A stretch of DNA of 64,000 nt, taken from the NCBI GenBank assembly GCA_944390935.1, contig CALXRU010000003.1:1-64000 (forward strand). Direction: 5' to 3'. The notes under the pieces are model-generated. The model saw only the letters and a list, made by a program, of their open reading frames with translations. It had not been told where the DNA came from and searched no databases. Of the stretch, positions 57,874 through 64,000 are shown one piece after another. The stretch comes from Acidaminococcaceae bacterium (GTDB lineage Bacteria; Bacillota; Negativicutes; Acidaminococcales; Acidaminococcaceae). Numbering within the stretch: the stretch's first letter is position 1; each line of letters begins with the position of its first letter. The position numbers were made by a program, and so were the translations under genes.

Positions 57874-59409
57874 TTATATTTTCACCTTTTTCCACACGCC
57901 GCCGCTGTTTTCAAAGTACAGCGCCTGCATTAAAAGTTCCAAACCAAGTGCCAGTTCCGGCACAACGCCGGTAAATTTTACCTGCACATCGGTGCTGCCC
58001 GCAAGGCTGCCAAGGTCGTCAATTAAATCCGTCCAGCGGATTGTACCGTCGCCGCGTTTAGAAAGCGCCAGTTCCAGCCATTCGCCGCCGTCGGCAAGGC
58101 TTACCGTTACCTGCGGCGCGCTAAAACAATGCACTTCTTTGGCAAAGATTAAGTCAAACGCCTGCTGCTCAAACGCGCGCAGCACTTTGTAATCGTGCAT
58201 TACCTGCTCCTCGCTACCGCATAATTGCAGTTCGCCCGGCGTAGTGGCAAGGTCAACCGTTACTTCTACGCGCATGGTGCTTTTAACATAATCAAAATCG
58301 CCCTTGCGCACCGTCGGCAGATATTTAAGCAGCGTGAACAGCGGAATCTCTTTCAGCTCCGCACATTCCTGCGAGACAAACACCTTCGTCATAATGGTTT
58401 TGGCGGGGCTGTAAGGTTTAGCCGCAAAGGCTGCCGCTGCTGCCGGGTCGATGTAGGTATCAAGCGAAACATCAATAATAAAATGCCTCAGCGCCTCCTG
58501 TAAAGCTTCCGTATCATGCACCGCACCCATCGGGCGCGCGCCGGTTTCAATCAAAAGCGGGCCGCGTTCCGTCAGCATTACCTCTGTATGTGAAGGGCCG
58601 TATTCAAAGCCCAGCGCGTCCAGCACCTGCAAAGCGTAATCCATTACCACCCGCTCGTCCGCATCCGGCTGCGTTACCAGTTTGGCATAATCGTAAGCGT
58701 TGCCCTTGTCGCCCACAGCGATTTTGCGGTAACGCCACACGTCGGTAATAGCGTGCCTGCCGCCGCAGGATACCGTGTTGACGATAAATTCCGTGCCTTT
58801 GGCGAACTCCTGCATTAAAATCTGCGCGTTTCCGTAACCGAACAGGTCGCTGTCTTTAAACACTTCTTCCGCTTTGGCGCGCAGTTCGTCCATACTGCTG
58901 CAAAAATGCACGCCTTTAGTGCCCGCGCCGCTGAGCGGCTTGATAACGACAGGCCATGTGTTCCACTCTGCCGCCAGCTGCAAGCACTCATCAACGCTGT
59001 TTAATTTTGCGCTGCGGATGGCAGGCACACCTGCTTTTTGCAGGGCTTCCACCATCGCAAATTTGTTGCGTCGGCATTCCGCCGTTGCGGGGTCGTTGCC
59101 CGGCAGACCGGCCTTGCGAGCCAGATAATCCGCCGCGATTACGCCCAGCTCACTGCCTGCCACCACCGCCACCGGCTGAAACTTATCCAGCAATGCCTGA
59201 TACGCTTCGCTGCTGTCGCTGTCCATAAAAATAATATCGTCCGTAAATTTGCGCGCATAATCGCTGCCGCCGACGCGGTATTGCTTGTAAACGTCGGTGA
59301 TATTTTCCAGATACGGATAGATAACCACCGGATGATAGCCGCGCCAGGCGATTTCCTTGGCGTAAAAACGCCCGGTCGAAACGGCTTCTATAATAAAAAT
59401 GTTCTGCAT
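57874..59409 (-). CDS. Orphan ATP-grasp ligase (L-amino acid ligase-like)
   Basis: A 511-residue ATP-grasp enzyme. An N-terminal Rossmann-like domain holds the VVAGSELGVIAADYLARKAGLPGN segment. Next is the ATP-grasp fold (WPVVIKPLSGAGTKGVHF phosphate loop, ILMQEFAKGTEFIVNTVS, metal-binding TEVMLTERGPLLIETGARPMG), and a C-terminal ~150-residue extension. This build matches stand-alone carboxylate-amine ligases such as BacD-like dipeptide ligases and enzymes of small biosynthetic clusters. No partner biosynthetic gene is adjacent, so the product is unknown. GGGGG precedes the ATG. Confidence 0.82.
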   Translation of the reverse strand: MQNIFIIEAVSTGRFYAKEIAWRGYHPVVIYPYLENITDVYKQYRVGGSDYARKFTDDIIFMDSDSSEAYQALLDKFQPVAVVAGSELGVIAADYLARKAGLPGNDPATAECRRNKFAMVEALQKAGVPAIRSAKLNSVDECLQLAAEWNTWPVVIKPLSGAGTKGVHFCSSMDELRAKAEEVFKDSDLFGYGNAQILMQEFAKGTEFIVNTVSCGGRHAITDVWRYRKIAVGDKGNAYDYAKLVTQPDADERVVMDYALQVLDALGFEYGPSHTEVMLTERGPLLIETGARPMGAVHDTEALQEALRHFIIDVSLDTYIDPAAAAAFAAKPYSPAKTIMTKVFVSQECAELKEIPLFTLLKYLPTVRKGDFDYVKSTMRVEVTVDLATTPGELQLCGSEEQVMHDYKVLRAFEQQAFDLIFAKEVHCFSAPQVTVSLADGGEWLELALSKRGDGTIRWTDLIDDLGSLAGSTDVQVKFTGVVPELALGLELLMQALYFENSGGVWKKVKI

Positions 59410-59459
59410 GTGTCCGCCCCCTTAATTTGTTAGTTTAATTATAACATAATGCCCGCACA

Positions 59460-59490
59460 AACACTAAAGCCCCGCCAAAAGGCAGGGCTT
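59460..59490 (-). terminator. Terminator of the thioesterase/CofE-like operon
   Basis: AAGCCCTGCC and GGCGGGGCTT around TTTT (59467-59490, one G-U) followed on the minus strand by TAGTGTTTG. The T-run is stronger on the plus strand. Confidence 0.6.
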
Positions 59491-59494
59491 GTTT

Positions 59495-60019
59495 TTATTT
59501 CAGCAGGGCTTTTACTTCGTCCGCACTGATAGTTATAAACTTTTTAACGGTGTACAGATTTTCGCGCCCGCGGCATTCCCAAAAGAGTGCCACGTCAAAA
59601 TCAGGCAGGCCTTCAACTGCTTCTTTCAGCGTTGCGCCGTGCATCGGGGTAACTTCAAATTTAGCGGTCATGGTTTTATGTTCGCCTTTGGGCATTACCA
59701 GCGCTTCAAAATAATCATCGTCGCGCGGTACGTCCTTTAAGTTAATTTTTCCGCGGATAAGAGCTTTGTCGTACTGCTCCTGCGGCAGGTAAATGCGCAT
59801 AAAAGCATCCAGCACCAGGCCTTCGTCGCCGCCTTCGTTGGTAAAAGGTACGTCCACGTTAAAGCACAGTTTATCGTCGGTTTTGCCCGCCAGCTCCGCT
59901 TTGGTGCGTTTGGCAACGTCAAAAACAAATTTATGTTTGGGCTGCATGGCAATAAACACTGCCACCGCCGCTACGCCCAGCAGGAAAAGCCCTGCGATAA
60001 TTTCCAATACCAGTAACAT
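59495..60019 (-). CDS. Single-pass membrane protein of unknown function
   Basis: A 174-residue protein with one N-terminal membrane helix (MLLVLEIIAGLFLLGVAAVAVFIA) and a soluble, strand-rich acidic domain of about 145 residues with no recognised motif. Starting at ATG 60019 gives a six-base gap from AAGGAGGG; the GTG just before it is too close. Third gene of an operon with an acyl-CoA thioesterase and a CofE-like protein, nine bases downstream of the latter. I do not recognise a family. Confidence 0.7.
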   Translation of the reverse strand: MLLVLEIIAGLFLLGVAAVAVFIAMQPKHKFVFDVAKRTKAELAGKTDDKLCFNVDVPFTNEGGDEGLVLDAFMRIYLPQEQYDKALIRGKINLKDVPRDDDYFEALVMPKGEHKTMTAKFEVTPMHGATLKEAVEGLPDFDVALFWECRGRENLYTVKKFITISADEVKALLK

Positions 60020-60031
60020 CACAAGCCCTCC

Positions 60032-60676
60032 TTATTCAGCGTAATTTTTAATAACAACAATCGGCGTTTTCTGGCTGCCGTTGCCAAAGGGGTTGTCAAT
60101 CAAAATCTGCGCAACCTTGTCGGGGTCAACGCCTTCGCTCCAGCCCAGAACGGCTGCGCGTTTCAAATCGTTAACGTCGGCAATGGCCGCACCGTAGCAG
60201 CCTGTCGCCTTGCGGATTTCTTCCGATACCTTGTGCGGTTCAAACGGGCCGTAAACAATGTGCTTGTCGTACGGCGGCATGGTGCCGGTAACGTCGTCAA
60301 TTAGGCGTGCCTGATAACCTGCCATTTCGTAAAACACGCCTCGTTTGCCAACGCATTTGGCGGCAAAACCGCAGATAACGGCGATGATAACCTTCATCGC
60401 GCCTTCGGCGTCAAGCAGCGCCTGCATGCTGTACCAGCCGCTGATGCTGCCCTTGGCGGGGAACAAATGGCATAAAGTTTTAGCCAGAAACGACGGTTTA
60501 AAATCCTCGCAGCGTTTTGCGCCGTCCTGCGTAATGGCAACAACGCTTTCGGCTGCACAAACAACGTCGCGCGGGCCGATTTTATCCTTGCCGTATTCCA
60601 AAATGGCGTTGACAATATTGTCATGGTGCGTTAAAATGCGCGTCGGCACCGGTATAATTTCGTATTTTTCTTCCAT
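60032..60676 (-). CDS. CofE-like protein (F420-0:gamma-glutamyl ligase family)
   Basis: A 214-residue protein resembling the CofE domain. PVPTRILTHHDNIVNAILEY opens it. GPRDVVCAAESVVAITQDG matches the conserved 'D-vv-siaeSvvAiaqGr' block, and a late glycine-rich part (NPFGNGSQKTPIVVI) follows. True CofE adds glutamates to coenzyme F420; Firmicutes of this kind are not known to make F420, and no other cof gene is here. It more likely acts on another carboxylate or peptide. Its ATG shares one base with the thioesterase stop (TGATG). Confidence 0.7.
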   Translation of the reverse strand: MEEKYEIIPVPTRILTHHDNIVNAILEYGKDKIGPRDVVCAAESVVAITQDGAKRCEDFKPSFLAKTLCHLFPAKGSISGWYSMQALLDAEGAMKVIIAVICGFAAKCVGKRGVFYEMAGYQARLIDDVTGTMPPYDKHIVYGPFEPHKVSEEIRKATGCYGAAIADVNDLKRAAVLGWSEGVDPDKVAQILIDNPFGNGSQKTPIVVIKNYAE

Positions 60677-61101
60677 CAGTGCTTCTCCTCTGCCTGCTCT
60701 TTCTGGTAAAAAGCGTTAATCCTGTCGTAAAAAGATCCGTTTAAGCGGGTGATATGCCCGTTGCTGTCCGTAAACACGTTGCGCGATTCGCCATCTGCCA
60801 GCACAGCGCCGTCCTTTTTGCGGACAATTTGGTATTTAAAATCCATCTTCGCACGGGTGAACGCCGTCATCGTGGCGCAGATTTCAATTTCATCGTCGTA
60901 CAGCGCCGATTCCTTGTAATTACATTCCACATGCGTGATGGGGAAAATAATATTGGCGTTCATCAGCTCCCACAGTTCCACACCGGCAGCGCGCAGCCAC
61001 GCCACGCGGCCCATCTCAAACCAGCGGAAATAGTTGCTGTGGTGCACAACGCCCATCATGTCGGTTTCTACATAACGGACACGGTCACAAATGCTTACCA
61101 T
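60676..61101 (-). CDS. YbgC/FadM-type acyl-CoA thioesterase
   Basis: A 141-residue hotdog protein with the 4-hydroxybenzoyl-CoA thioesterase-type motif VRYVETDMMGVVHHSNYFRWFEMGR, including the catalytic Asp followed by the GVVHHSNY loop. Likely role: hydrolysis of a short or aromatic acyl-CoA. AAGGAG precedes ATG at 61101; the frame to 61125 has no ribosome site. First gene of the three-gene operon. Confidence 0.9.
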   Translation of the reverse strand: MVSICDRVRYVETDMMGVVHHSNYFRWFEMGRVAWLRAAGVELWELMNANIIFPITHVECNYKESALYDDEIEICATMTAFTRAKMDFKYQIVRKKDGAVLADGESRNVFTDSNGHITRLNGSFYDRINAFYQKEQAEEKH

Positions 61102-61152
61102 ATAATAACTCCTTGTATTTTGCAAATTTCAAATTCACCTTACAGATATTTT

Positions 61153-61181
61153 ATTATACCACTGTTAAAGTAACGCTGCAA
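61153..61181 (-). promoter_or_regulatory. Promoter of the thioesterase operon
   Basis: Minus-strand TTGCAG (61176-61181), 17 bases, TATAAT (61153-61158), about 50 bases before the start. Confidence 0.7.
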
Positions 61182-61206
61182 ATTTATTTATGTTTATTTA
61201 GAACCG

Positions 61207-61235
61207 AAAAAAATTAAAGCAGGTTTCCCTGCTTT
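61207..61235 (-). terminator. Minus-strand terminator between the DUF3842/antisense RNA side and the thioesterase operon
   Basis: AAAGCAGG and CCTGCTTT with a GAAA tetraloop on the minus strand (61216-61235), followed by AATTTTTTT. It would stop read-through from antisense RNA 2 or the DUF3842-like gene. Its arm overlaps the toxin -35. Confidence 0.75.
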
Positions 61236-61261
61236 GCAAAAGTATCTTTTTGTGTTATAAT
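61233..61261 (+). promoter_or_regulatory. Promoter of type I toxin copy 2
   Basis: TTTGCA (61233-61238), 17 bases, perfect TATAAT (61256-61261), about 60 bases before the toxin start. Confidence 0.7.
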
Positions 61262-61320
61262 CTTCTTCATGAGATAGCTGATGAATCGGTTTTTCACTCC
61301 ACAAGAGTGGGGGTGGTGCT

Positions 61321-61398
61321 ATGACAGTATTTGAATGTCTATCATTAATGATTGCATTCGCTACTTTAGTAGTGCTCATTCTTTCATCCCGCAAATAA
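61321..61398 (+). CDS. Type I toxin, holin-like small membrane peptide (copy 2)
   Basis: A 25-residue peptide starting at ATG: MTVFECLSLM, then IAFATLVVLIL and the end SSRK. It matches copy 1 at 10030-10107 in 18 of 25 positions, identical over LSLMIAFATLV apart from one residue at the left edge. One membrane helix and a basic tail fit the holin-like type I toxin family. A GGGGGTGG ribosome site lies just upstream, next to a CCAC/GTGG hairpin that may mask it. An antisense promoter with the same hexamers as at locus 1 lies downstream. Confidence 0.82.
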   Translation: MTVFECLSLMIAFATLVVLILSSRK

Positions 61399-61404
61399 CG
61401 GCAT

Positions 61405-61498
61405 GAAAAAAACCGTATAACAACGGTTACACGGTTTCCTTCCGAACTCAAAATTTAACGAGGGAAGACCGATGCAGCCAAACATCGGCTATCTCTTT
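61405..61498 (-). ncRNA. Antisense antitoxin RNA of toxin copy 2
   Basis: A predicted RNA of about 94 bases read from the minus-strand promoter at 61505-61532 and ended by the hairpin AACCGTGTAAC/GTTATACGGTT (61411-61421 with 61426-61436) with TTTTTTTC after it. It overlaps the 3' untranslated part of the toxin mRNA. Ends are estimated. Confidence 0.72.
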
Positions 61499-61504
61499 CT
61501 TTAT

Positions 61505-61532
61505 ATTATAGCAAACCAAAATGCTTTGTCAA
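61505..61532 (-). promoter_or_regulatory. Promoter of antisense RNA 2
   Basis: Minus-strand TTGACA (61527-61532), 16 bases, TATAAT (61505-61510). The -35 overlaps the stop codon of the DUF3842-like gene. Confidence 0.85.
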
Positions 61533-61948
61533 ATTTTGCCGCCGCAGATTTCCACAATCTTATCAGCGGCTTCTTTTACAAGCTGGCTCATGGGCTTGTT
61601 ATCAATGCCTATAATTTCAAAATGGTTCTGCGCTACGGGCAAAAGCAATTTGCGCGCGCGCGATGAAGCTACCGCAGCCGCCATTTGCGGCGTAATTTCG
61701 CCCAGCATGGAATTTGGCAGCACAATGCCGATGGGCCCGACGATAACATCCGCCGTCTGCGATGTTACGCACACTGCGTTTTCACCGGTCGCGCCGCGTT
61801 TCAGCCCTGCTTTCAGCATCGCCGCCGTTGCCAAAGCGTTAGTGCCAAGCCCGATAAGCTCCGTATCCTGCGGCAGGCGCCCTATAACCTGGCTGATAAC
61901 CTGCGCCACCAGCCCGCCGCCCATGCCGTCTATAAAAACAATCCTCAT
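61529..61948 (-). CDS. DUF3842-family protein
   Basis: A 139-residue small soluble protein. MRIVFIDGMGGGLVAQVISQV looks like a nucleotide-binding beta-alpha start with a GMGGG loop; LIGLGTNALATAAMLKAGLKRGATGENA and ADVIVGPIGIVLPNSMLGEITP follow. This conserved arrangement is known from Firmicutes as DUF3842; no function is established. GGAGG precedes ATG at 61948. Monocistronic; its 3' end holds the antisense RNA promoter of toxin locus 2. Confidence 0.78.
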   Translation of the reverse strand: MRIVFIDGMGGGLVAQVISQVIGRLPQDTELIGLGTNALATAAMLKAGLKRGATGENAVCVTSQTADVIVGPIGIVLPNSMLGEITPQMAAAVASSRARKLLLPVAQNHFEIIGIDNKPMSQLVKEAADKIVEICGGKI

Positions 61949-62060
61949 ATTAACCTCCACGTAAGTGCCGCGCACTTTTTACATTATTATATCATCTGCG
62001 CAGGCAGTTTTAAACAGGCGTAAATTTTTTGTTAACTTTGCAATTTTTACGCCGCCGCTG

Positions 62061-62089
62061 TTGAATTTATGTTGTTTTTCCTGCATAAT
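62061..62089 (+). promoter_or_regulatory. Promoter of the NagD-like phosphatase gene
   Basis: TTGAAT (62061-62066), 17 bases, CATAAT (62084-62089). The start point would fall near 62096, downstream of the only in-frame ATG at 62069. Confidence 0.6.
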
Positions 62090-62125
62090 AAAAACAGGGT
62101 TTATCACCTGAAAGGAGTGTTTACC

Positions 62126-62914
62126 ATAGAAACATTAGACGAAATCAGAAACAAAAAAGGCTTTATCTGCGATATGGACGGCGTTATCTACCACGGCAAC
62201 AAGCTGCTGCCCGGCGTTAAGGAATTTGTGGACTGGCTGTACCGCGAAGATAAAAAGTTCCTGTTCCTTACCAATTCCAGCGACCGCTCGCCACGCGATT
62301 TAATGCAAAAATTGCAGCGCATGGGACTGGATATCGACGAAACGCATTTTTACACCAGCGCCCAGGCAACAGCGCGCTTTTTAAAAAGCCAGCAGCCCGG
62401 CTGCAGCGCTTACGTAATGGGCGAAGCGGGCCTGATGAACGCGCTGTATGAAGAAGGCATTACCATGAACGACACCACGCCGGATTACGTCGTTATCGGC
62501 GAGCCGAAATCCTACAACTACGAAATGATTATCAAAGCTGTTAAGCTGATTCAGAACGGCGCAAAACTCGTCGCTACCAATTCTGATCTGACAGGCCCGA
62601 CGGAAAACGGTATTATCCCGGCGTGCCGCGCTTTTGTTGCACCGATTGAGCTTGCCACCGGCAAGAACGCTTACTTTGTGGGCAAGCCTAACCCCTTAAT
62701 GATGCGTACCGGCCTGCGTATGCTGGGCGTGCACAGCGACGAAGCTGCAATGATTGGCGACCGCATGGACACCGACATTGTTGCCGGTATGGAAAGCGGG
62801 CTTGAAACGGTACTGGTTTTAAGCGGCGTCACCACGCGAGAAAACATGCAGGTGTTTGCTTACCGCCCGCGCCACATTTTAAACGGCGTCGGCGATATTG
62901 TGCCGAAAGAGTAA
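62126..62914 (+). CDS. NagD-like HAD phosphatase, apparent AUA start
   Basis: A HAD-IIA phosphatase of about 262 residues. Motif I CDMDGVIYHG, motif II FLTNSS, the cap-side VVIGEPKSYNYEMI, motif III Lys in VGKPNPLMM, and motif IV IGDRMDTDIVAGMESG are all present. It dephosphorylates a sugar or nucleoside phosphate, possibly as metabolite repair. AAAGGAG (62111-62117) is followed eight bases later by ATA at 62126, and starting there gives the usual short N-terminus before motif I. An in-frame ATG at 62069 has no ribosome site and lies upstream of the predicted start of transcription; a GTG at 62117 overlaps the ribosome site. Confidence 0.85.
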   Translation: METLDEIRNKKGFICDMDGVIYHGNKLLPGVKEFVDWLYREDKKFLFLTNSSDRSPRDLMQKLQRMGLDIDETHFYTSAQATARFLKSQQPGCSAYVMGEAGLMNALYEEGITMNDTTPDYVVIGEPKSYNYEMIIKAVKLIQNGAKLVATNSDLTGPTENGIIPACRAFVAPIELATGKNAYFVGKPNPLMMRTGLRMLGVHSDEAAMIGDRMDTDIVAGMESGLETVLVLSGVTTRENMQVFAYRPRHILNGVGDIVPKE

Positions 62915-62944
62915 ACAATTTAAAACAACAACACCAACCTTTTT

Positions 62945-62975
62945 AAGCAGAAGTCTTAACGGCTTCTGCTTTTTT
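62945..62975 (+). terminator. Terminator after the NagD-like gene
   Basis: AAGCAGAAG and CTTCTGCTT (62945-62953 with 62963-62971) followed by TTTT. Confidence 0.85.
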
Positions 62976-63016
62976 GCTTGCGCGGAAAATAAATTTTTTT
63001 GCACTGCGGCTGGCGG

Positions 63017-63045
63017 TTGAATAGCGTATACGGTTATTATATAAT
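63017..63045 (+). promoter_or_regulatory. Promoter of gcvT
   Basis: TTGAAT (63017-63022), 17 bases, perfect TATAAT (63040-63045). The 60-base leader contains a direct repeat TACCGGAT-A and a small GTTG/CAAC hairpin, but no glycine riboswitch. Confidence 0.8.
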
Positions 63046-63112
63046 GAAGTTGAATACCGGATAACTACCGGATTATACGTTGCATGACAACGGACAAAGG
63101 AGCATCATTTTG

Positions 63113-64000
63113 ATGGAATTGAAAACACCTCTTTATGATTGCCATGTTGCGGCCGGAGGAAAAATTGTGCCGTTTGCGGGTTACCTGCTGCCGGTGCAGT
63201 ACACGGGCGTTATTAAGGAGCATATGGCAGTGCGTACTGCCTGCGGCCTTTTTGACGTATCGCACATGGGCGAATTTTTAATTAAAGGCGCGGACGCGCT
63301 GGCTAACGTGCAGAACCTGTTCTGCAACGATTTTACCAATATGTACGACGGGCAGGTGCGTTACAGCCCCATGCTGAACGGACAGGGCGGTATTGTGGAC
63401 GACGTTCTGATTTACAAAATCAGCGGCGAAGAATACATGCTGGTTGTTAACGCCGCCAACCGCCATAAGGACGCCGAATGGGTACAGCGCAACCTGACAG
63501 GCAACGCTGATTTTGAAGATATCAGCGACAGCATTGCGCAGCTTGCCCTGCAAGGGCCGAAAGCCAAGGAAATTGCCGCCAAAGTTGTACCGGCGGAAGG
63601 CATCCCCACCAAATATTACAGCTTTGTAAAAGACGTGGACGTGCAGGGCATTAAATGCACCGTATCGCGCACCGGCTACACCGGCGAATTCGGCTACGAA
63701 TTTTACTGCGCCGCCGAGGACGGTCCGAAACTGTGGGATTTGCTTTTAAAAGCCGGCGAAGAATACGGGCTTATCCCCTGCGGACTGGGCGCACGCGACA
63801 CCCTGCGTTTAGAGGCAGCAATGCCGCTTTACGGGCACGAACTTGCCGACGACATCACCCCGTTTGAAGCAGGCTTGGACTTTTTTGTCAAACTCGAAAA
63901 AGACCATTTCATCGGTATGGACGCGCTTTTGATAAAAGGCGAACCCAAACGCATCCGCGTGGGCTTAAAAATTACCGGGCGCGGCATTGCGCGCGAACAC
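63113..64000 (+). CDS. gcvT: Glycine cleavage system T protein (aminomethyltransferase), partial
   Basis: The first 296 residues of GcvT, cut by the window end; the usual length is about 360. N-terminal LYDCHVAAGGKIVPFAGYLLPVQY, FDVSHMGEF, LQGPKAK, SRTGYTGEFGYEFYC and GARDTLRLEAAMPLYGHEL are diagnostic folate- and lipoamide-binding blocks. GcvT transfers the methylene group from the H protein to tetrahydrofolate. AAAGGAG precedes; ATG at 63113 is taken, but TTG at 63110 has the better spacing. It probably leads a gcv operon continuing to the right. Confidence 0.95.
   Translation, partial: MELKTPLYDCHVAAGGKIVPFAGYLLPVQYTGVIKEHMAVRTACGLFDVSHMGEFLIKGADALANVQNLFCNDFTNMYDGQVRYSPMLNGQGGIVDDVLIYKISGEEYMLVVNAANRHKDAEWVQRNLTGNADFEDISDSIAQLALQGPKAKEIAAKVVPAEGIPTKYYSFVKDVDVQGIKCTVSRTGYTGEFGYEFYCAAEDGPKLWDLLLKAGEEYGLIPCGLGARDTLRLEAAMPLYGHELADDITPFEAGLDFFVKLEKDHFIGMDALLIKGEPKRIRVGLKITGRGIAREH

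Noticed and set aside
63046-63112. Glycine riboswitch upstream of gcvT
   Set aside because: The leader is only about 60 bases and lacks the conserved glycine-aptamer sequence; only a short direct repeat is present.

Overview
The window looks like chromosome from a diderm Firmicute of the Negativicutes, most likely an Acidaminococcaceae relative such as Phascolarctobacterium. This is inferred from gene content, with no rRNA in view. It combines an outer-membrane two-partner secretion (TPS) system carrying a LktA-type giant adhesin with Firmicutes-style features: strong Shine-Dalgarno sites, TTGACA/TATAAT promoters with 16-17 base spacers, SAM-I and ZTP riboswitches, holin-like type I toxins, FakA/FakB and WalJ. 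Base composition and codon use look even apart from the AT-rich element at 15.3-15.9 kb. No prophage, insertion sequence transposase, CRISPR array or rRNA was seen.

Layout. 0-8.4 kb: tRNA-Ala, larE, a FlK-like thioesterase, an amino-acid ABC importer operon, a cupin, and a uup - MATE - LysE-family exporter run. 8.4-11.5 kb: a ZTP riboswitch controlling an OFA-family transporter, a type I toxin-antitoxin locus, and a split chromate transporter. 11.5-15.2 kb: deoC-walJ-htrA-rlmH and a PerR/Fur regulator. 15.3-15.9 kb: a non-coding palindromic repeat element. 16-22 kb: split lysO, fakA, fakB, a secreted protein of unknown function and cstA. 22.2-44.2 kb: the surface-adhesin locus, with tpsB, a 5,804-residue tpsA and a YbjN-like gene on the minus strand, facing a divergent two-gene regulatory unit (degenerate OmpR-type regulator plus a PAS protein without a kinase). 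44.2-48.1 kb: metQ under a SAM-I riboswitch, then malic enzyme and two-subunit fumarase. 48.1-52.3 kb: hydantoinase/oxoprolinase-like protein, histone-deacetylase-like amidohydrolase, rdgB and a phosphodiesterase. 52.3-57.9 kb: a structured leader and P-type ATPase, PAP2, GNAT, alpha/beta hydrolase and dtd. 57.9-64 kb: an orphan ATP-grasp ligase, a thioesterase / CofE-like / membrane-protein operon, a second type I toxin-antitoxin locus, a DUF3842-like gene, a NagD-type phosphatase and the start of gcvT.

Metabolically the window suggests a fermenter that interconverts malate, fumarate and pyruvate, imports amino acids and methionine, exports lysine and other basic compounds, and takes up exogenous fatty acids. 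The most distinctive parts are the adhesin locus with its unusual regulators, two copies of a 25-residue type I toxin with antisense RNA, a large nested-palindrome element, a calcium-ATPase-like pump lacking the TM6 aspartate, and a NagD-like gene whose ribosome-binding site points to an AUA start.
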